From: Candidatus Endomicrobiellum porotermitis
Lineage (GTDB): Bacteria > Elusimicrobiota > Endomicrobiia > Endomicrobiales > Endomicrobiaceae
NCBI GenBank assembly: GCA_031289055.1
Contig: JAITQE010000006.1
Location: forward strand, 1-37,148
Direction of reading: 5' to 3'
Length of the DNA stretch: 37,148 nucleotides
This document shows, in pieces, positions 25,646 to 36,164 of the stretch (position 1 is its first letter; each line of letters begins with the position of its first letter). The notes beneath the pieces were generated by a model that was not told where the DNA came from, ran no database searches, and saw only the letters and a program-made list of their open reading frames with translations. The position numbers and the translations under genes are program-made.

Positions 25646-28174
25646 ATGTCAAAAGAAAAAGAAACAAAAGAAGAACAAGCGGCGATAAGCCCGGCAAGCA
25701 TTATTCCTCGCAATATTGAAGACGAAATGAGGATTTCCTATATAGATTACGCCATGAGCGTAATTGTGGGAAGAGCTTTGCCTGACGTCCGCGACGGACT
25801 AAAGCCCGTTCATAGAAGAATACTTTATGCCATGAAAGAAATGGGCTTAAAGCATAATACCGCGTACAAAAAATCCGCAAGAGTTGTTGGAGACGTTTTA
25901 GGCAAGTACCATCCACACGGCGATTCGGCTGTTTATGGCGCCGTAGTAAGAATGGCGCAGGATTTTTCTCTAAGGTATCCTATGATTGACGGACAGGGGA
26001 ACTTTGGAAGCATAGACGGCGATTTTGCCGCGGCTATGCGTTACACCGAAGTAAGAATGGACGCTATTACCGAAGAGATGCTTGCGGATTTGGATAAAAA
26101 CACAGTTGATTTTATACCTAACTACGACGGCTCTTTAAAAGAGCCTTTAATACTTCCTTCAAAACTTCCGAGTCTTTTAATTAACGGTTCGTCAGGCATT
26201 GCGGTAGGTATGGCTACGAATATTCCTACTCATAATATAGGCGAAATCTGCGACGGGTTGATTGCTTTGATAGATGATGAAGATTTGCCTGTTTCCGAAT
26301 TTGCTAAACACATTAAAGGTCCTGATTTTCCGACTGGCGCGATAATTTTGGGTAAAAGCGGCATAAAGGATTATATGGAAAAAGGCAGAGGCTCTGTAAA
26401 AATGAGAGCCAAGTCTGAAATAGAAGAAACTAAAAACGGAAGAGAAGCTATAATAGTAAATGAAATTCCATATCAGGTAAATAAAGCAAATCTTATAACA
26501 TCAATCGCCGATTTGGTAAAAGACAAAAAGATTGACGGCATTTCGGATTTGCGCGACGAATCTGACCGCGACGGCATAAGAATTGTTATAGAGCTTAAGA
26601 GAGACGCGAATGCTCAAGTTGTGTTGAACCAGCTTTACAAGCATACGCAGATGCAGTCCTCTTTTGGCGTTATAATGCTTGCGATTGTAAACAACAGACC
26701 TAAGGTGATGAACATAAAAGAAATTTTAGTTCACCACATTGAGCATAGGAAAATAGTTATAACAAGAAGAACAAAGTTTGACCTTCAAAAGGCTGAATCA
26801 AGAGCGCGCATATTGGAAGGTTTAAAGATAGCTATAGACAATATAGACGCTATTATTAAGATAATAAAAGAATCTCCTGATGAAGACATAGCCCGCGCAA
26901 GCCTAATGAGCAAGTTTCGTTTGACGAAAGTTCAAGCAGAAGCTATTTTGGAAATGAAGATTCGTCAGCTTACGGGACTAAAGAGAAAAGAAATTGACGA
27001 AGAATATTTGGAAACTATAAAGCTTATAGAAAAACTTCGTTCAATTTTGGCGGATTTCAAAAAGATTCTTTCAATAATAAAAGACGAAACCGTTGAAATA
27101 AAGAAGAAGTATGGCGACAAGAGAAGAACGCAAATACAGGCGGCGGAAGCCGACTTTAACATTGAAGATTTAATTCAAGAAGAAGAAGTTGCGGTAACAA
27201 TGTCCCATGCGGGCTATATTAAACGCATACCGCTTGACACTTACAAAGCTCAACATAGAGGCGGACGAGGAATAACCGCAATGAACACCAAAGAAGAAGA
27301 TTTTGTTGAAAACTTGTTTATTACAAGCTCGCACGCTTATATGCTCTTCTTTACAACAAGAGGAAGATTGTACTGGACGAGAGTTTATGAAATTCCGGAA
27401 GGAACAAGAACTTCTAAAGGCAAAGCCATAGTAAATCTCTTGCAATTGCAAGGCGCAGAGGAAAAAATTACAGCCGCAATTCCCATAAGGACGTTTAATC
27501 CTAAAGACATTAAAGATGAATATTTGTTAATGTGCAGTAGAAACGGCACGATTAAGAAAATTGCTTTGGACGAGTTTACAAACCCTAGAAAGGACGGAAT
27601 AATAGCCATTAAACTTGAAGACGGCGATATATTAGCCGAAGTAAAAGCCATAGAGAAAAATCCTGAAGTTATAATTGCCACAAAGAAAGGCATAGCGATA
27701 AGGTTTAAAGAAAGCGACGTGCGCGCAATAGGGCGCAACGGAATGGGCGTAAATGGAATTATGCTTGAGAAAGACGATGAAGTTATAGGCATGGAAGTGT
27801 TTTCTCCGAAAGACGTTTTCTTGTCAGTTTCAGAAAATGGCTACGGAAAAAGAACAGAAGTTGGCAAATATCGTTTGCAAAAGAGAGCGGGCCGCGGCGT
27901 AATCAATATGCAGGCTACAGACAGAAATGGAAACGTTATAGGTATTAAAAAAGCAAATGACGGCGAAGTGATGATTATGACGCAGAACGGCATAACTATA
28001 AGACTAAGAGTAAATAGCATTTCCGTAATAGGAAGAAATACTCAAGGGGTAATATTAGTAAAGCTTGGCGATGGCGACAAAGTTGCGGCTCTCGCAAGCG
28101 TTGTAAAAGACGACGAAAGCGAAACAGCTCAGGACGCCGTAGAAAAAGCCAAAGACGAAGAAGTAAAAGAATAA
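25646..28174 (+). CDS. gyrA: DNA gyrase subunit A
   Basis: GyrA breaks and rejoins DNA. From the ATG at 25646 (AGAGG at 25634-25639; an upstream TTG at 25580 would add 22 unconserved residues inside the RhuM relic) it has 842 residues. The catalytic tyrosine is Y133 in [11 protein letters not shown]. The QRDR reads [15 protein letters not shown], with S94 intact but glycine (G98) where E. coli has D87. The GyrA box QHRGGRG identifies gyrase and not topoisomerase IV. Six C-terminal blade repeats follow, ending in an acidic tail. The gene ends at a strong bidirectional terminator. Confidence 0.97.
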   Translation: MSKEKETKEEQAAISPASIIPRNIEDEMRISYIDYAMSVIVGRALPDVRDGLKPVHRRILYAMKEMGLKHNTAYKKSARVVGDVLGKYHPHGDSAVYGAVVRMAQDFSLRYPMIDGQGNFGSIDGDFAAAMRYTEVRMDAITEEMLADLDKNTVDFIPNYDGSLKEPLILPSKLPSLLINGSSGIAVGMATNIPTHNIGEICDGLIALIDDEDLPVSEFAKHIKGPDFPTGAIILGKSGIKDYMEKGRGSVKMRAKSEIEETKNGREAIIVNEIPYQVNKANLITSIADLVKDKKIDGISDLRDESDRDGIRIVIELKRDANAQVVLNQLYKHTQMQSSFGVIMLAIVNNRPKVMNIKEILVHHIEHRKIVITRRTKFDLQKAESRARILEGLKIAIDNIDAIIKIIKESPDEDIARASLMSKFRLTKVQAEAILEMKIRQLTGLKRKEIDEEYLETIKLIEKLRSILADFKKILSIIKDETVEIKKKYGDKRRTQIQAAEADFNIEDLIQEEEVAVTMSHAGYIKRIPLDTYKAQHRGGRGITAMNTKEEDFVENLFITSSHAYMLFFTTRGRLYWTRVYEIPEGTRTSKGKAIVNLLQLQGAEEKITAAIPIRTFNPKDIKDEYLLMCSRNGTIKKIALDEFTNPRKDGIIAIKLEDGDILAEVKAIEKNPEVIIATKKGIAIRFKESDVRAIGRNGMGVNGIMLEKDDEVIGMEVFSPKDVFLSVSENGYGKRTEVGKYRLQKRAGRGVINMQATDRNGNVIGIKKANDGEVMIMTQNGITIRLRVNSISVIGRNTQGVILVKLGDGDKVAALASVVKDDESETAQDAVEKAKDEEVKE

Positions 28175-28194
28175 TTAAACAAGTTAAAATAACT

Positions 28195-28226
28195 AAAAAG
28201 CCTCCGATATAACTCGGAGGCTTTTT
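28195..28226. terminator. Bidirectional intrinsic terminator between gyrA and permease gene
   Basis: A perfect 13-bp stem (28195-28207 with 28214-28226) and a 6-nt loop has GC core GCCTCCGA and A/T runs on both sides. It can stop transcription of gyrA rightward and of the permease genes leftward. Confidence 0.93.
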
Positions 28227-28438
28227 AGGATAGATGCAAAAATGATAGCGCGACACATATTTGCATAATTTTTGAAAAAGTATCATTATTCTATAAATAA
28301 TAACTTTGGGAACAACGCAAACTTTTGCGAAAACAAGATTGTTTGTGAAAAATCAGCGTTGCGTTTTTATAGAGCTACGGATATGAATATCAAGTGGGAA
28401 CAATCGCATTAAAATTTAGTTATGCGTCAATAGGATTG

Positions 28439-29824
28439 TTAAGTTTTCTTTTTTGTAATTTTGAAAACGATATAAACCGCAAATACCCATATAGGGATAG
28501 CTGTTACTTGCTTTGCCATTCCAATTTGAGAGAATGTCATTGCCGTAAGAATAAACGCGATAAAAGCAAGCGTAATGTAATTTGAGTAAGGGTAAAACGG
28601 CGCTGGAAATAAAGTTTCTTTATTTTTACGTTTAAATTTCATATGGGATAAAGTTAGAAGCGCCCAGTTTACAAGAATGCAAACAACCACAAAACTTAAA
28701 ATTATTTTAAACGCTTCAAACCAGTTTGGAATAAAATAATTTAAAGGCGCGACTAAAAATGTTATTGCGCTTGAGACGAGAATTGCATTAAACGGTACGC
28801 CTCTCTCGTTTGTTTTTGTCAAAGCGTGAGGCGCGTTTTTCTGAAGAGCAAGACCGTAAAGTATGCGGCTGTTGCTGTAAATGCAGCTGTTGTATACGGA
28901 CAAAGCGGCTGTAAGGATGATAAAGTTTAAAGTCCACGCCGCGTACTTAAAACCAATGCGGTCAAAAATCATAACAAATGGACTCTCTGATGTGCTTAAG
29001 TCGCTCCAGTGGTAAAGCGATAAAAGAACTACAAGCGAGCCGACGTAAAAAATTAAAACGCGGTAAACGACTTGGTTTATAGCTTTGGGAATAGTCTTTG
29101 CCGGATTTTCAGTTTCTGCGGCGGTTATGCCTATAAGTTCCAATCCGCCGAATGCGAATGTGATAATTGGCAAAGCCATTATAAGCCCGATAGAACCGTG
29201 CGGGAAAAAGCCGCTAAAAGCAGCGTCTCCCGCGTGGAGTCCGACACAAGGAGCTTGCCATAAATTTTTAATTGTTGCTCCGACAACAAGACTTGGGTCA
29301 AAGAAAAGAATATATCCGCCCGCTAAAATCATTGCGCAAATGGCGAATATTTTAATTGAAGAAAACCAAAATTCCACCTCGCCGTAAGCTCTGACGGCTG
29401 TAAAGTTTACAATGTTTATAACTATAAAGAAAAACAGCGCTGTTTTCCAAGTGGCGATATTAGGAAACCAATACTGCGCGTATGCGGCGACTGCGGTAAG
29501 TTCGGTTATTCCTGCAAGAGCGTATTCAAACCAATAATTCCAGCCGGCCAAAAATCCTGGAAAATCTCCCCAATATTTATAAGCGAAATAGCTTGAAGAG
29601 CCGGCGGAAGGATCTTGCGCGCTCATTTCGCCAAGCTGTCTCATCATTAAAAATACTATTATGCCTGCGACTAAATATCCAAGAAGAACGGCTGGACCTG
29701 CGACAAAAATAGCGCCGCCCGCGCCTAAAAAGAGACCTGTGCCTACAGCTCCTCCAAGAGCTATAAACTGTATATGGCGGTTTGTAAGATTGCGTTTTAA
29801 TTTGCTTTTTTCAGGGTTACGCAT
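28439..29824 (-). CDS. AAT-family amino-acid permease (paralog 1)
   Basis: This is a 461-residue cytoplasmic-membrane transporter of the APC superfamily with about 12 transmembrane segments. The N-terminal cytoplasmic KRNLTNRHIQFIALGG leads into the unwound TM1 motif GTGLFLGAG that binds the substrate amino group. AETENPAKTIPKAINQV after TM6 is typical of the AAT (LysP/AnsP/ProY/CycA) branch. AAGGAG stands 8 nt before the ATG. The substrate cannot be told from the sequence. It is the last of three tandem paralogs on the minus strand, sharing long identical stretches with the others. Confidence 0.92.
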   Translation of the reverse strand: MRNPEKSKLKRNLTNRHIQFIALGGAVGTGLFLGAGGAIFVAGPAVLLGYLVAGIIVFLMMRQLGEMSAQDPSAGSSSYFAYKYWGDFPGFLAGWNYWFEYALAGITELTAVAAYAQYWFPNIATWKTALFFFIVINIVNFTAVRAYGEVEFWFSSIKIFAICAMILAGGYILFFDPSLVVGATIKNLWQAPCVGLHAGDAAFSGFFPHGSIGLIMALPIITFAFGGLELIGITAAETENPAKTIPKAINQVVYRVLIFYVGSLVVLLSLYHWSDLSTSESPFVMIFDRIGFKYAAWTLNFIILTAALSVYNSCIYSNSRILYGLALQKNAPHALTKTNERGVPFNAILVSSAITFLVAPLNYFIPNWFEAFKIILSFVVVCILVNWALLTLSHMKFKRKNKETLFPAPFYPYSNYITLAFIAFILTAMTFSQIGMAKQVTAIPIWVFAVYIVFKITKKKT

Positions 29825-29972
29825 ATTAAATCTCCTTTTCTAAGTTTATACTAAATTCAGACGACTAACATCCACAAATAGGGGCAGCGATAACTTGTTT
29901 AAAATTGCCAGATTGCGGCAATGCCATAAAAAGAACGGACTTTCAACCATTTATTGCTTCAAGTTTCGTAGG

Positions 29973-31436
29973 TCAAAATTTACGACTGTTGTGCGGGTGA
30001 TTTAAATTTTTGTCTTTCCTTATTACAAGTCTATACCCTATATATACGACCAATATCCATAATGGCAAAGCTATAACTTGCTTCGCCATTCCAAATGTCG
30101 GCAGCGACATTGTAAACAGTATGAAAACTAAAAATATAAGAGTAAGGTAATTTGAAAAAGGATAAAAAGGAGATGGAAAAATAGGTTTAGTACTTTCAAG
30201 GTTTTTTTGTTTTCTAAACTTTAACTGCGATATTGATATGATAGCCCAGTTTGTAATAACGCATATAACTGAAAAACTTATAACTATTTCAAAAGTTTTT
30301 ATCCAATCGGGAACAAAATAGCTCAGCGGAACCACAGAAAACGTTGAGACTCCCGATACAAGAATTGACGGCACGGGAATGCCTCTCTTGTTTGTTTTTG
30401 TAAAAATTTTAGGAGCGTTTTTCTGCAAAGCAAGACCGTAAAGCATGCGGCTGTTGCAGTAAATACAGCTATTGTATACGGACAAAGCCGCCGTAAAAAC
30501 TATAAAGTTTAAAATCCACGCCGCGTACTTAAACCCTATTTTGTCAAAAATAAGAACAAACGGACTGTCTGACGGGCTTAGATTGCTCCAGTGATATAAA
30601 GACAAAAGTATAGCGAGAGAGCCGACATAAAAAGTCAAGATACGAAATACCACCTGATTTATAGCTTTGGGAATTATGCTTTGAGGGTTTTCCGTTTCTG
30701 CGGCTGTTATTCCCACAAGCTCAACGCCGTCAAAAGCAAAAATTATCATAGGAAACGTTAACATAAATCCTATAAACCCGTGCGTGAAGAAACCTTTAAA
30801 TGTTGCGTTGCCTGCAAGCGTTCCGACCGTTGGAGCGTCCCATAAATTCTTTATAGTAGCGCCTGGGAGCAGCCCCGTATTAAAAAACAAGATGTATCCT
30901 CCTGCCAATATCATAACGCAGACAGCAATGATTTTAATCGAAGAAAACCAAAATTCCACCTCGCCATACGCTTTTACGGTTAAGAGATTTACGGCGTTTA
31001 TAAATAGAAAGAAAAATAATGTGGTTTTCCAAACGGCAATACCGGGAAACCAATATTGCATGTATCCGGCAACGGCGATAAGCTCGACTATGCCTACTAA
31101 AACGTAGTCAGCCCAATAGTTCCAGCCTGCTAAAAACCCTGCAAATCTGCCCCAATATTTGTCTGCAAAATAGCTTGAAGATCCAGCGGCAGGTTCTTGA
31201 GTGACCATTTCGCCAAGCTGTCTCATAACTAAAAATACTAAAAACCCCGCAAGAAGATACGCCAAGATAACCGAAGGTCCCGTTGAGAAAATTGCGCTTG
31301 CAGAACCAAGGAAAAGACCTGTTCCTACGGCGCTTCCGAGAGCTATAAATTGAATATGGCGGTTTTTAAGCTTACGTTTTAATCCGCCGTTTTCTTGAAC
31401 CAACGTTGTATCTATACTTTGCGTTCCGGTATCCAT
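29973..31436 (-). CDS. AAT-family amino-acid permease (paralog 2)
   Basis: This 487-residue APC permease has the same architecture as its neighbours, with an N-terminal extension of about 12 residues before the conserved LKRKLKNRHIQFIALGS. Differences lie in the substrate-binding neighbourhood: TM1 reads GTGLFLGSA, and the loop after TM6 has FAFDGVELVG where the other two have FGGLEL. That Asp in place of Gly may change specificity. AAGGA precedes the ATG. It starts 17 bp after paralog 3, so these two are probably one transcript. Confidence 0.92.
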   Translation of the reverse strand: MDTGTQSIDTTLVQENGGLKRKLKNRHIQFIALGSAVGTGLFLGSASAIFSTGPSVILAYLLAGFLVFLVMRQLGEMVTQEPAAGSSSYFADKYWGRFAGFLAGWNYWADYVLVGIVELIAVAGYMQYWFPGIAVWKTTLFFFLFINAVNLLTVKAYGEVEFWFSSIKIIAVCVMILAGGYILFFNTGLLPGATIKNLWDAPTVGTLAGNATFKGFFTHGFIGFMLTFPMIIFAFDGVELVGITAAETENPQSIIPKAINQVVFRILTFYVGSLAILLSLYHWSNLSPSDSPFVLIFDKIGFKYAAWILNFIVFTAALSVYNSCIYCNSRMLYGLALQKNAPKIFTKTNKRGIPVPSILVSGVSTFSVVPLSYFVPDWIKTFEIVISFSVICVITNWAIISISQLKFRKQKNLESTKPIFPSPFYPFSNYLTLIFLVFILFTMSLPTFGMAKQVIALPLWILVVYIGYRLVIRKDKNLNHPHNSRKF

Positions 31437-31453
31437 AGCTAATTCCTTTTTAT

Positions 31454-32851
31454 TTATCTTTCGTTGTGACGCAATTTATATCCCAAAAACACTATTAAGA
31501 GCCATACTGGTATTGCTATAACCTGTTTTGCCATTCCAATTTGTGGCAAAAGCATGCCCGCAATTATAAACGCTCCGGCAATTAAAACAATATAATTAGA
31601 ATACGGATAAAAAGGAGAAGGGAACAACGTCGTATAGTTTTCCGCTTTTTTTTGTTTTTTAAACTTTAAATGCGATATTGTTATCATCCACCAATTAACA
31701 ATCGCGCACACTACCACAAAGCTCATTATTATTTGGAAGGCGTTGAACCAATTAGGAATAAAATAGTTTAACGGCACCACCAAAAACGTAAATAAACTTG
31801 AAAGTAAAAGCGATGCCGTAGGAACGCCTCTTTTGTTTGTTTTTGTAAAAACTTGCGGAGCGTTATTTTGTAAAGCAAGACCGTAAAGCATACGGCTGTT
31901 GCTGTAAATGCAGCTGTTATATACAGACAAAGCCGCCGTCAAAATAATGAAGTTTAAAGTCCAAGAGGCGTATTTAAAGCCTATCTTATCAAAAATCATT
32001 ACAAACGGGCTATCAGTAATTTTTAGGTTGCTCCAATGGTACAAAGACAAAAGAACGACCAAAGAGCCTATATAAAAAACCAATATGCGAAACACCACTT
32101 GATTTACGGCTTTAGGAATTGTAACTTTAGGATTTTCCGTTTCCGCGGCTGTTATGCCTACAAGTTCTAGTCCTCCGAAAGAGAAAGTTATTATAGGCAC
32201 GGCCATTATAAACCCTATAAACCCATGAGGGAAAAATCCGCTAAAGGAAACGTCTCCCGCGTGTGCGCCGACGGTTGCCGCTTGCCATAAATTTTTAAAC
32301 GTTGCGCCAATAACTAAGCTTGGGTCAAAAAACAAAATGTATCCGCCTGCCAAAATCATTGCGCAAATGGCTGTTATTTTTACTATTGAAAACGCAAACT
32401 CCATCTCGCCGTAAATTTTTACCGTCGCGACGTTTACAGCGCTTATAAGGGTAAAAAAGAACAAAGCGGTTTTCCATGTGTCAAGACCCGGAAACCAATA
32501 CTGCGCATACGCAGCGACGGCTGTAAGCTCTACTATGCCTATCATAACATACAGTATCCAGTAGTTCCAGCCAGCCAAAAATCCTGGAAAATCTCCCCAA
32601 TATTTGTAAGCGAAATAGCTAAAGGATCCTGCCATCGGTTCTTCAGTGTCCATCTCGCCAAGTTGTCTCATAATGAAGAATGCCATAATCCCGGAAATTA
32701 AATAGCCCAATAGGACGGCCGGCCCTGCTGCAAAAATAGCGCTACCCGCGCCCAAAAAAAGCCCGGTGCCTATTGCTCCGCCTAAAGCTATAAACTGTAT
32801 GTGCCGGTTTGAAAGGTTGCGCTTTAAACTGCTTTCCTGAAATTGACCCAT
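31454..32851 (-). CDS. AAT-family amino-acid permease (paralog 3)
   Basis: This 465-residue permease is the first gene of the minus-strand tandem set. TM1 GTGLFLGAG, SFGGLELVG and AETENPKVTIPKAVNQV follow the AAT pattern. It has WILYVMIGIVEL where the others have FEYAL or ADYVL in TM3, another likely specificity region. AGGA lies shortly before the ATG. With paralogs 1 and 2 it suggests that the organism relies on amino-acid uptake from its surroundings, probably a host. Confidence 0.92.
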   Translation of the reverse strand: MGQFQESSLKRNLSNRHIQFIALGGAIGTGLFLGAGSAIFAAGPAVLLGYLISGIMAFFIMRQLGEMDTEEPMAGSFSYFAYKYWGDFPGFLAGWNYWILYVMIGIVELTAVAAYAQYWFPGLDTWKTALFFFTLISAVNVATVKIYGEMEFAFSIVKITAICAMILAGGYILFFDPSLVIGATFKNLWQAATVGAHAGDVSFSGFFPHGFIGFIMAVPIITFSFGGLELVGITAAETENPKVTIPKAVNQVVFRILVFYIGSLVVLLSLYHWSNLKITDSPFVMIFDKIGFKYASWTLNFIILTAALSVYNSCIYSNSRMLYGLALQNNAPQVFTKTNKRGVPTASLLLSSLFTFLVVPLNYFIPNWFNAFQIIMSFVVVCAIVNWWMITISHLKFKKQKKAENYTTLFPSPFYPYSNYIVLIAGAFIIAGMLLPQIGMAKQVIAIPVWLLIVFLGYKLRHNER

Positions 32852-32981
32852 TTTTTCCTACTTAAAATTTTCAATACCGCCTTGTATTATAGCAAATTAA
32901 AGTATAGAAATCTGTTGCTTAGCGCGCCGCAACCGATGCCCTATGCTATTTATTAGAACCGAAGCAACGGACCGCGGCTAA

Positions 32982-33016
32982 ATAAAAAAGAGTCTCCGTC
33001 ATATGGCGGAAGCTCT
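32982..33016 (-). terminator. Orphan intrinsic terminator (minus strand)
   Basis: An imperfect 12-bp hairpin (32989-33000 with 33005-33016; one mismatch, two G-U pairs) is followed on the minus strand by TTTTTTATTT. No intact minus-strand gene ends here, so it may be left from a lost gene, or it may act in front of the permease operon. Confidence 0.5.
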
Positions 33017-33089
33017 TGATATTAGTCAACTTATTTGACAGGGTTGTCTGGTCTGATAAGATTCAATTTTCACAAATATTTCACAATAT

Positions 33090-33100
33090 CCCCCCCCCCC
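33090..33100. repeat. C11 homopolymer tract
   Basis: Eleven consecutive C residues follow AATAT, the same context as the C8 tract upstream of the HepT-like gene when read on the minus strand (AATATC8). The rest of 32852-33363 shows no supported ORF. Such a tract is unusual in DNA this AT-rich and could be prone to slippage or to sequencing error. Confidence 0.85.
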
Positions 33101-33363
33101 TGAACTAAAAAAACAACAGTAAGCGATATAATCTGCGCTTTTAGCGATGACAGACATTTAAGCGCTACGGGTCTCATAACTTCTTGGCGATATAAAATCA
33201 TAAATCAAAACAATCCGCCGTTTTTTCAGACCTTATGATTTACGCCGCGCGGTTGCGTTTGTACAAAATTAGAATTGCGCAAGTTGTTAATATTGTGTAT
33301 CATTATTATCGCGATTGCGTCAAAAGACGATATGGTCCGCAAATAAATATAAAGGAGAATTTC

Positions 33364-34167
33364 GTGAACTTCTCTATAAGGCAATCTTTGCAATCGTCTT
33401 TCTATATTTTTTGCCAAAATATTTTTAAAATTGTTCTTTTGTCGGCATTGTCTTTTTTATTCCTTATTTTAATTCAAGTCGCGGCGGCGTTTATAACAGT
33501 AACGGGCTTTAAAGCTTTTTCAGTCGCTCAATTCTCGTCGGTTCCTCCCGTATCAAAAGGCGTTCTTTTTCTTTTCATTTTGTTTAGAGATGCGTTGTTT
33601 GCGCTACAATCGTTGGTATTGTTATTTTTAACAAATGCTTTTTTGCCTGCGTTTAAAGGGCGTAAAGTTGAATTAAAAAACTATTTTCCTGGTTTTAAAA
33701 AATCATGTTTATTTGTTATAGGCGTAGCGTTGCTTCTTGTCATACCTACGATATTTTCCGTCTGGGCTACATTTATTCCCGAAGCTCTTAAGTTAACTCT
33801 TTCAGCTATAACTGCGGTTTTTTCCATTATGTTGTTTAGATACTTCTTTTTCTATATTGAGTTGTTGGCTGGTTGTTCTCTTTTTACGTCGCTTAAAAGC
33901 AGCGCAAAGGCTACAAAAGGCAATTTTTTCGGAGTAGCGGCTGTGATTGTTGCGGCGATACTTATAAATTTGTTCGTTCTGTTCTCAGTAAATTTTTTTG
34001 GAATTATAATGAGCGTATTCATATTGTTTACTTTGCCTATGACGGCGTTGATTTTTGCAAGTGTTTACAGACAGTTAACGCAAAGTTCGGTTGAAGATAT
34101 TGCTCGGAGAAAAGCCTTGCGTATTGAAGATGAAGTTATGGAAAGTACGGAAAAAGAACTGATATAA
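33364..34167 (+). CDS. Six-helix membrane protein, unknown function
   Basis: From the GTG at 33364 the protein has 267 residues. I prefer this start because AAAGGAG lies 6 nt upstream; the longer frame from 33235 encodes an unconserved-looking basic leader. About six hydrophobic segments are visible (roughly residues 23-47, 62-88, 110-135, 145-170, 195-220, 222-245), with a basic C-terminal tail ending in a charged helix. No catalytic motif is seen. The CoA-binding gene follows 11 bp later, so the two may be co-transcribed. Confidence 0.7.
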   Translation: MNFSIRQSLQSSFYIFCQNIFKIVLLSALSFLFLILIQVAAAFITVTGFKAFSVAQFSSVPPVSKGVLFLFILFRDALFALQSLVLLFLTNAFLPAFKGRKVELKNYFPGFKKSCLFVIGVALLLVIPTIFSVWATFIPEALKLTLSAITAVFSIMLFRYFFFYIELLAGCSLFTSLKSSAKATKGNFFGVAAVIVAAILINLFVLFSVNFFGIIMSVFILFTLPMTALIFASVYRQLTQSSVEDIARRKALRIEDEVMESTEKELI

Positions 34168-34178
34168 CGGAGGGCAAT

Positions 34179-34547
34179 ATGGATGAGAATAAGCTTATTG
34201 CCGTAGTTGGCGTTTCTGAAAATCCAGATAAATTTGGCTATAAAATTTTCCACGATTTGCTTAGCGCAGGCTTCAAAGCCGTAGCGGTTGGCGTCAGAGG
34301 CGGAAGCGTAGCTGGACAAGCTGTATATAAATCTTTAAAAGATTTGTCGTCAAAGCCCGATATAGTTTTAACTGTGGTGCCCCCTGTAGGCACAGACAAA
34401 ACAGTAGATGATGCTATAGAGCTTGGAATAAAAGAAGTTTGGATGCAACCAGGATCTGTGTCTGAGACGGCATTAAAAAAAGCGAAAGCTGCAGGGGTTA
34501 AGGTTACTGACCGCGGGTGTTTTATGGCAGCTCACGGACTTTGGTGA
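34179..34547 (+). CDS. CoA-binding domain protein
   Basis: This 122-residue single Rossmann-type domain starts NKLIAVVGVSENPDKFGYKIF, the nucleotide-binding turn typical of the CoA_binding_2 (YccU-like) family. PDIVLTVVPP, VWMQPGSVSE and the late DRGCFMAAH follow the same family pattern, the cysteine being well conserved. Related domains bind CoA in succinyl-CoA synthetases. The cellular role of the stand-alone form is unknown. GGAGG 6 nt before the ATG fixes the start. Confidence 0.88.
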   Translation: MDENKLIAVVGVSENPDKFGYKIFHDLLSAGFKAVAVGVRGGSVAGQAVYKSLKDLSSKPDIVLTVVPPVGTDKTVDDAIELGIKEVWMQPGSVSETALKKAKAAGVKVTDRGCFMAAHGLW

Positions 34548-34729
34548 TTTAGATTATTACGGGAGAAATACGCATATAAAGAGAAATCTTTACGTAATTA
34601 GACAGCGTGGAAACAAATAATTTTAAGATCCAAAAATAGGATGTCTTTAGGCGGAAAGCGGCGGAAGTTTGCCTAAACAAACGTAAAATACGCGATATAT
34701 CGCTCTAAAGACGACAAAGGCGGGAAGCG

Positions 34730-35401
34730 ATGACGTTAAGTTTTAAAGCGGCGTTTTTTGACATGGACGGGATTATTGTAGATTCTATGCCGTACCACTT
34801 CATTTCTTGGTTTGAGGCTGCAAGAAAATATGGTGTGCATCTTAACCCCATGACTATTTTTAGCATGGAAGGAGCCAAATATGCAGATGTTTTAGCTCCT
34901 GCGTTTGCCAGATCAAACAAACCTTTAACGCCTGAAATAATAAATCAAATTCCTCAAGAAAGAGAAGAGCTGCTTAAAGGATATTTCAGAAGATATATTT
35001 TTGAAGGTATGCCCGAATTTATAAAATCATTAAAAAATCAAGGCGTTTTAGTTGGGCTTGTTACTGGTTCGTATTATAGAGAAGTTGAAAGAGTATTGCT
35101 AAAAGAATTGTTTGATTTGTTTGATACCGTTGTTGCTGGGGATTGCGTAAACAAAGGCAAGCCTGACCCAGAGCCTTATCTTACTGCGGCGCGCAATCTA
35201 AAAATTGCTCCTAAATATTGTCTAGTTGTGGAAAATGCGCCTTATGGCGTTAAAGCTGCAAAAACAGCCGAAATGACATGCTTTGCTGTGGCTACAAGCT
35301 TACCAAAAGAATATCTTTCGCAGGCAGATAGCGTTTTTGAGACTCACGAAGAATTGTATAAATATTTTGAATGCCGCCAGCGTAAGCCTGACTGTATTTA
35401 G
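34730..35401 (+). CDS. HAD-superfamily phosphatase (beta-phosphoglucomutase-like)
   Basis: The 223 residues show all four HAD motifs: FFDMDGIIVDS (nucleophile and acid Asp, residues about 9-19), VTGS (Thr/Ser), KGKPDPEPY (Lys) and VVENAPYGVKAAKTA (last acidic block). A helical cap after motif I places it among the beta-phosphoglucomutase/phosphoglycolate-phosphatase-like HADs. It probably removes phosphate from a small sugar phosphate; the substrate cannot be read. GGGAAG before the ATG can serve as ribosome-binding site. Nothing intact follows it. Confidence 0.88.
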   Translation: MTLSFKAAFFDMDGIIVDSMPYHFISWFEAARKYGVHLNPMTIFSMEGAKYADVLAPAFARSNKPLTPEIINQIPQEREELLKGYFRRYIFEGMPEFIKSLKNQGVLVGLVTGSYYREVERVLLKELFDLFDTVVAGDCVNKGKPDPEPYLTAARNLKIAPKYCLVVENAPYGVKAAKTAEMTCFAVATSLPKEYLSQADSVFETHEELYKYFECRQRKPDCI

Positions 35402-36164
35402 TTGAAGTCGCGGCGCTACTTTTCTGTATTGAGAACGCTTGTTAAGACGAAGAAAATTAAGAAACTTATCCTTTTTTCTGCTCTGCGAACAACTTACTCT
35501 GATAATTTTTATTAAAGATATAGAATAAACATTAAAATTGTCAATATTTTTCATCAAGTAGGAGACTTTTGAAACAAGAGGAAAGTCCCTTGAGTCTATA
35601 GAAATGACGCTATACAATAAGTCAAGAAATATATAGCCTGTCCGAAATCTGCCTGAGATATTCCATTTTATTCGCATCTCAAAAAGACGTCTAATTCCAC
35701 GTTATAATCCTTATGTTAATCGCAAAATATTTACAATTTTTTCAAAATCCATAGCTACTCAAACTTCAAGCGCGACGCGCTGTTGAGAGAAAGCTAAAAT
35801 CATTGCGCGAACTGGAGTTGCTAACGAAGCAAAGAAATCTATAGGTTTTATAGTGTTGTTTCAATGGTTTTTATCCATGTACTTAGTAATTTAAAGAATA
35901 GTTAGTTAAAATAGGAAAAATTATTTATAGCCCTTGTATTTGGTTTTCCAAAGAGGAGTGGCGGTTTATTGTCTAAGTCAATTTTTTCTATACGATAAAC
36001 TCAGGCTTTATACTGATTGGAATATATAAAGTTTTATATAACTTGTTAAAATAGCATAGCCTTGTCTTTGCGTAAAATCTCAAAGACCATATTGGACTGA
36101 AGAAATAGCATAGTTAAGGAAAGGCGTATAGAGGGTTAAGCCGCTATATGCCTTAGGCAAAAAT
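35402..36164. other. Non-coding decay region
   Basis: No credible gene is visible. There is an imperfect hairpin at 35758-35787 built on AGCGCG-A-CGCGCT and flanked by CTCAA/TTGAG, without a T tract. The 13-mer GATAAACTCAGGC (from about 35995) recurs near 12633 and could be an insertion-sequence end, because the transposase relic starts shortly downstream. Confidence 0.5.

Noticed and set aside
28310-28380. Second hairpin (AACGCAA...TTGCGTT) downstream of gyrA
   Set aside because: The stem is only 7 bp with a loop of about 45 nt. The bidirectional terminator at 28195-28226 is sufficient.
33235-33363. 43-codon N-terminal extension of the membrane protein
   Set aside because: A good Shine-Dalgarno sequence precedes the internal GTG at 33364 and the extension is basic and unlike a membrane-protein leader.
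35300-35677. 125-codon minus-strand ORF overlapping the HAD gene
   Set aside because: It runs antisense into a well-conserved HAD gene, has no recognisable motif and no ribosome-binding site.
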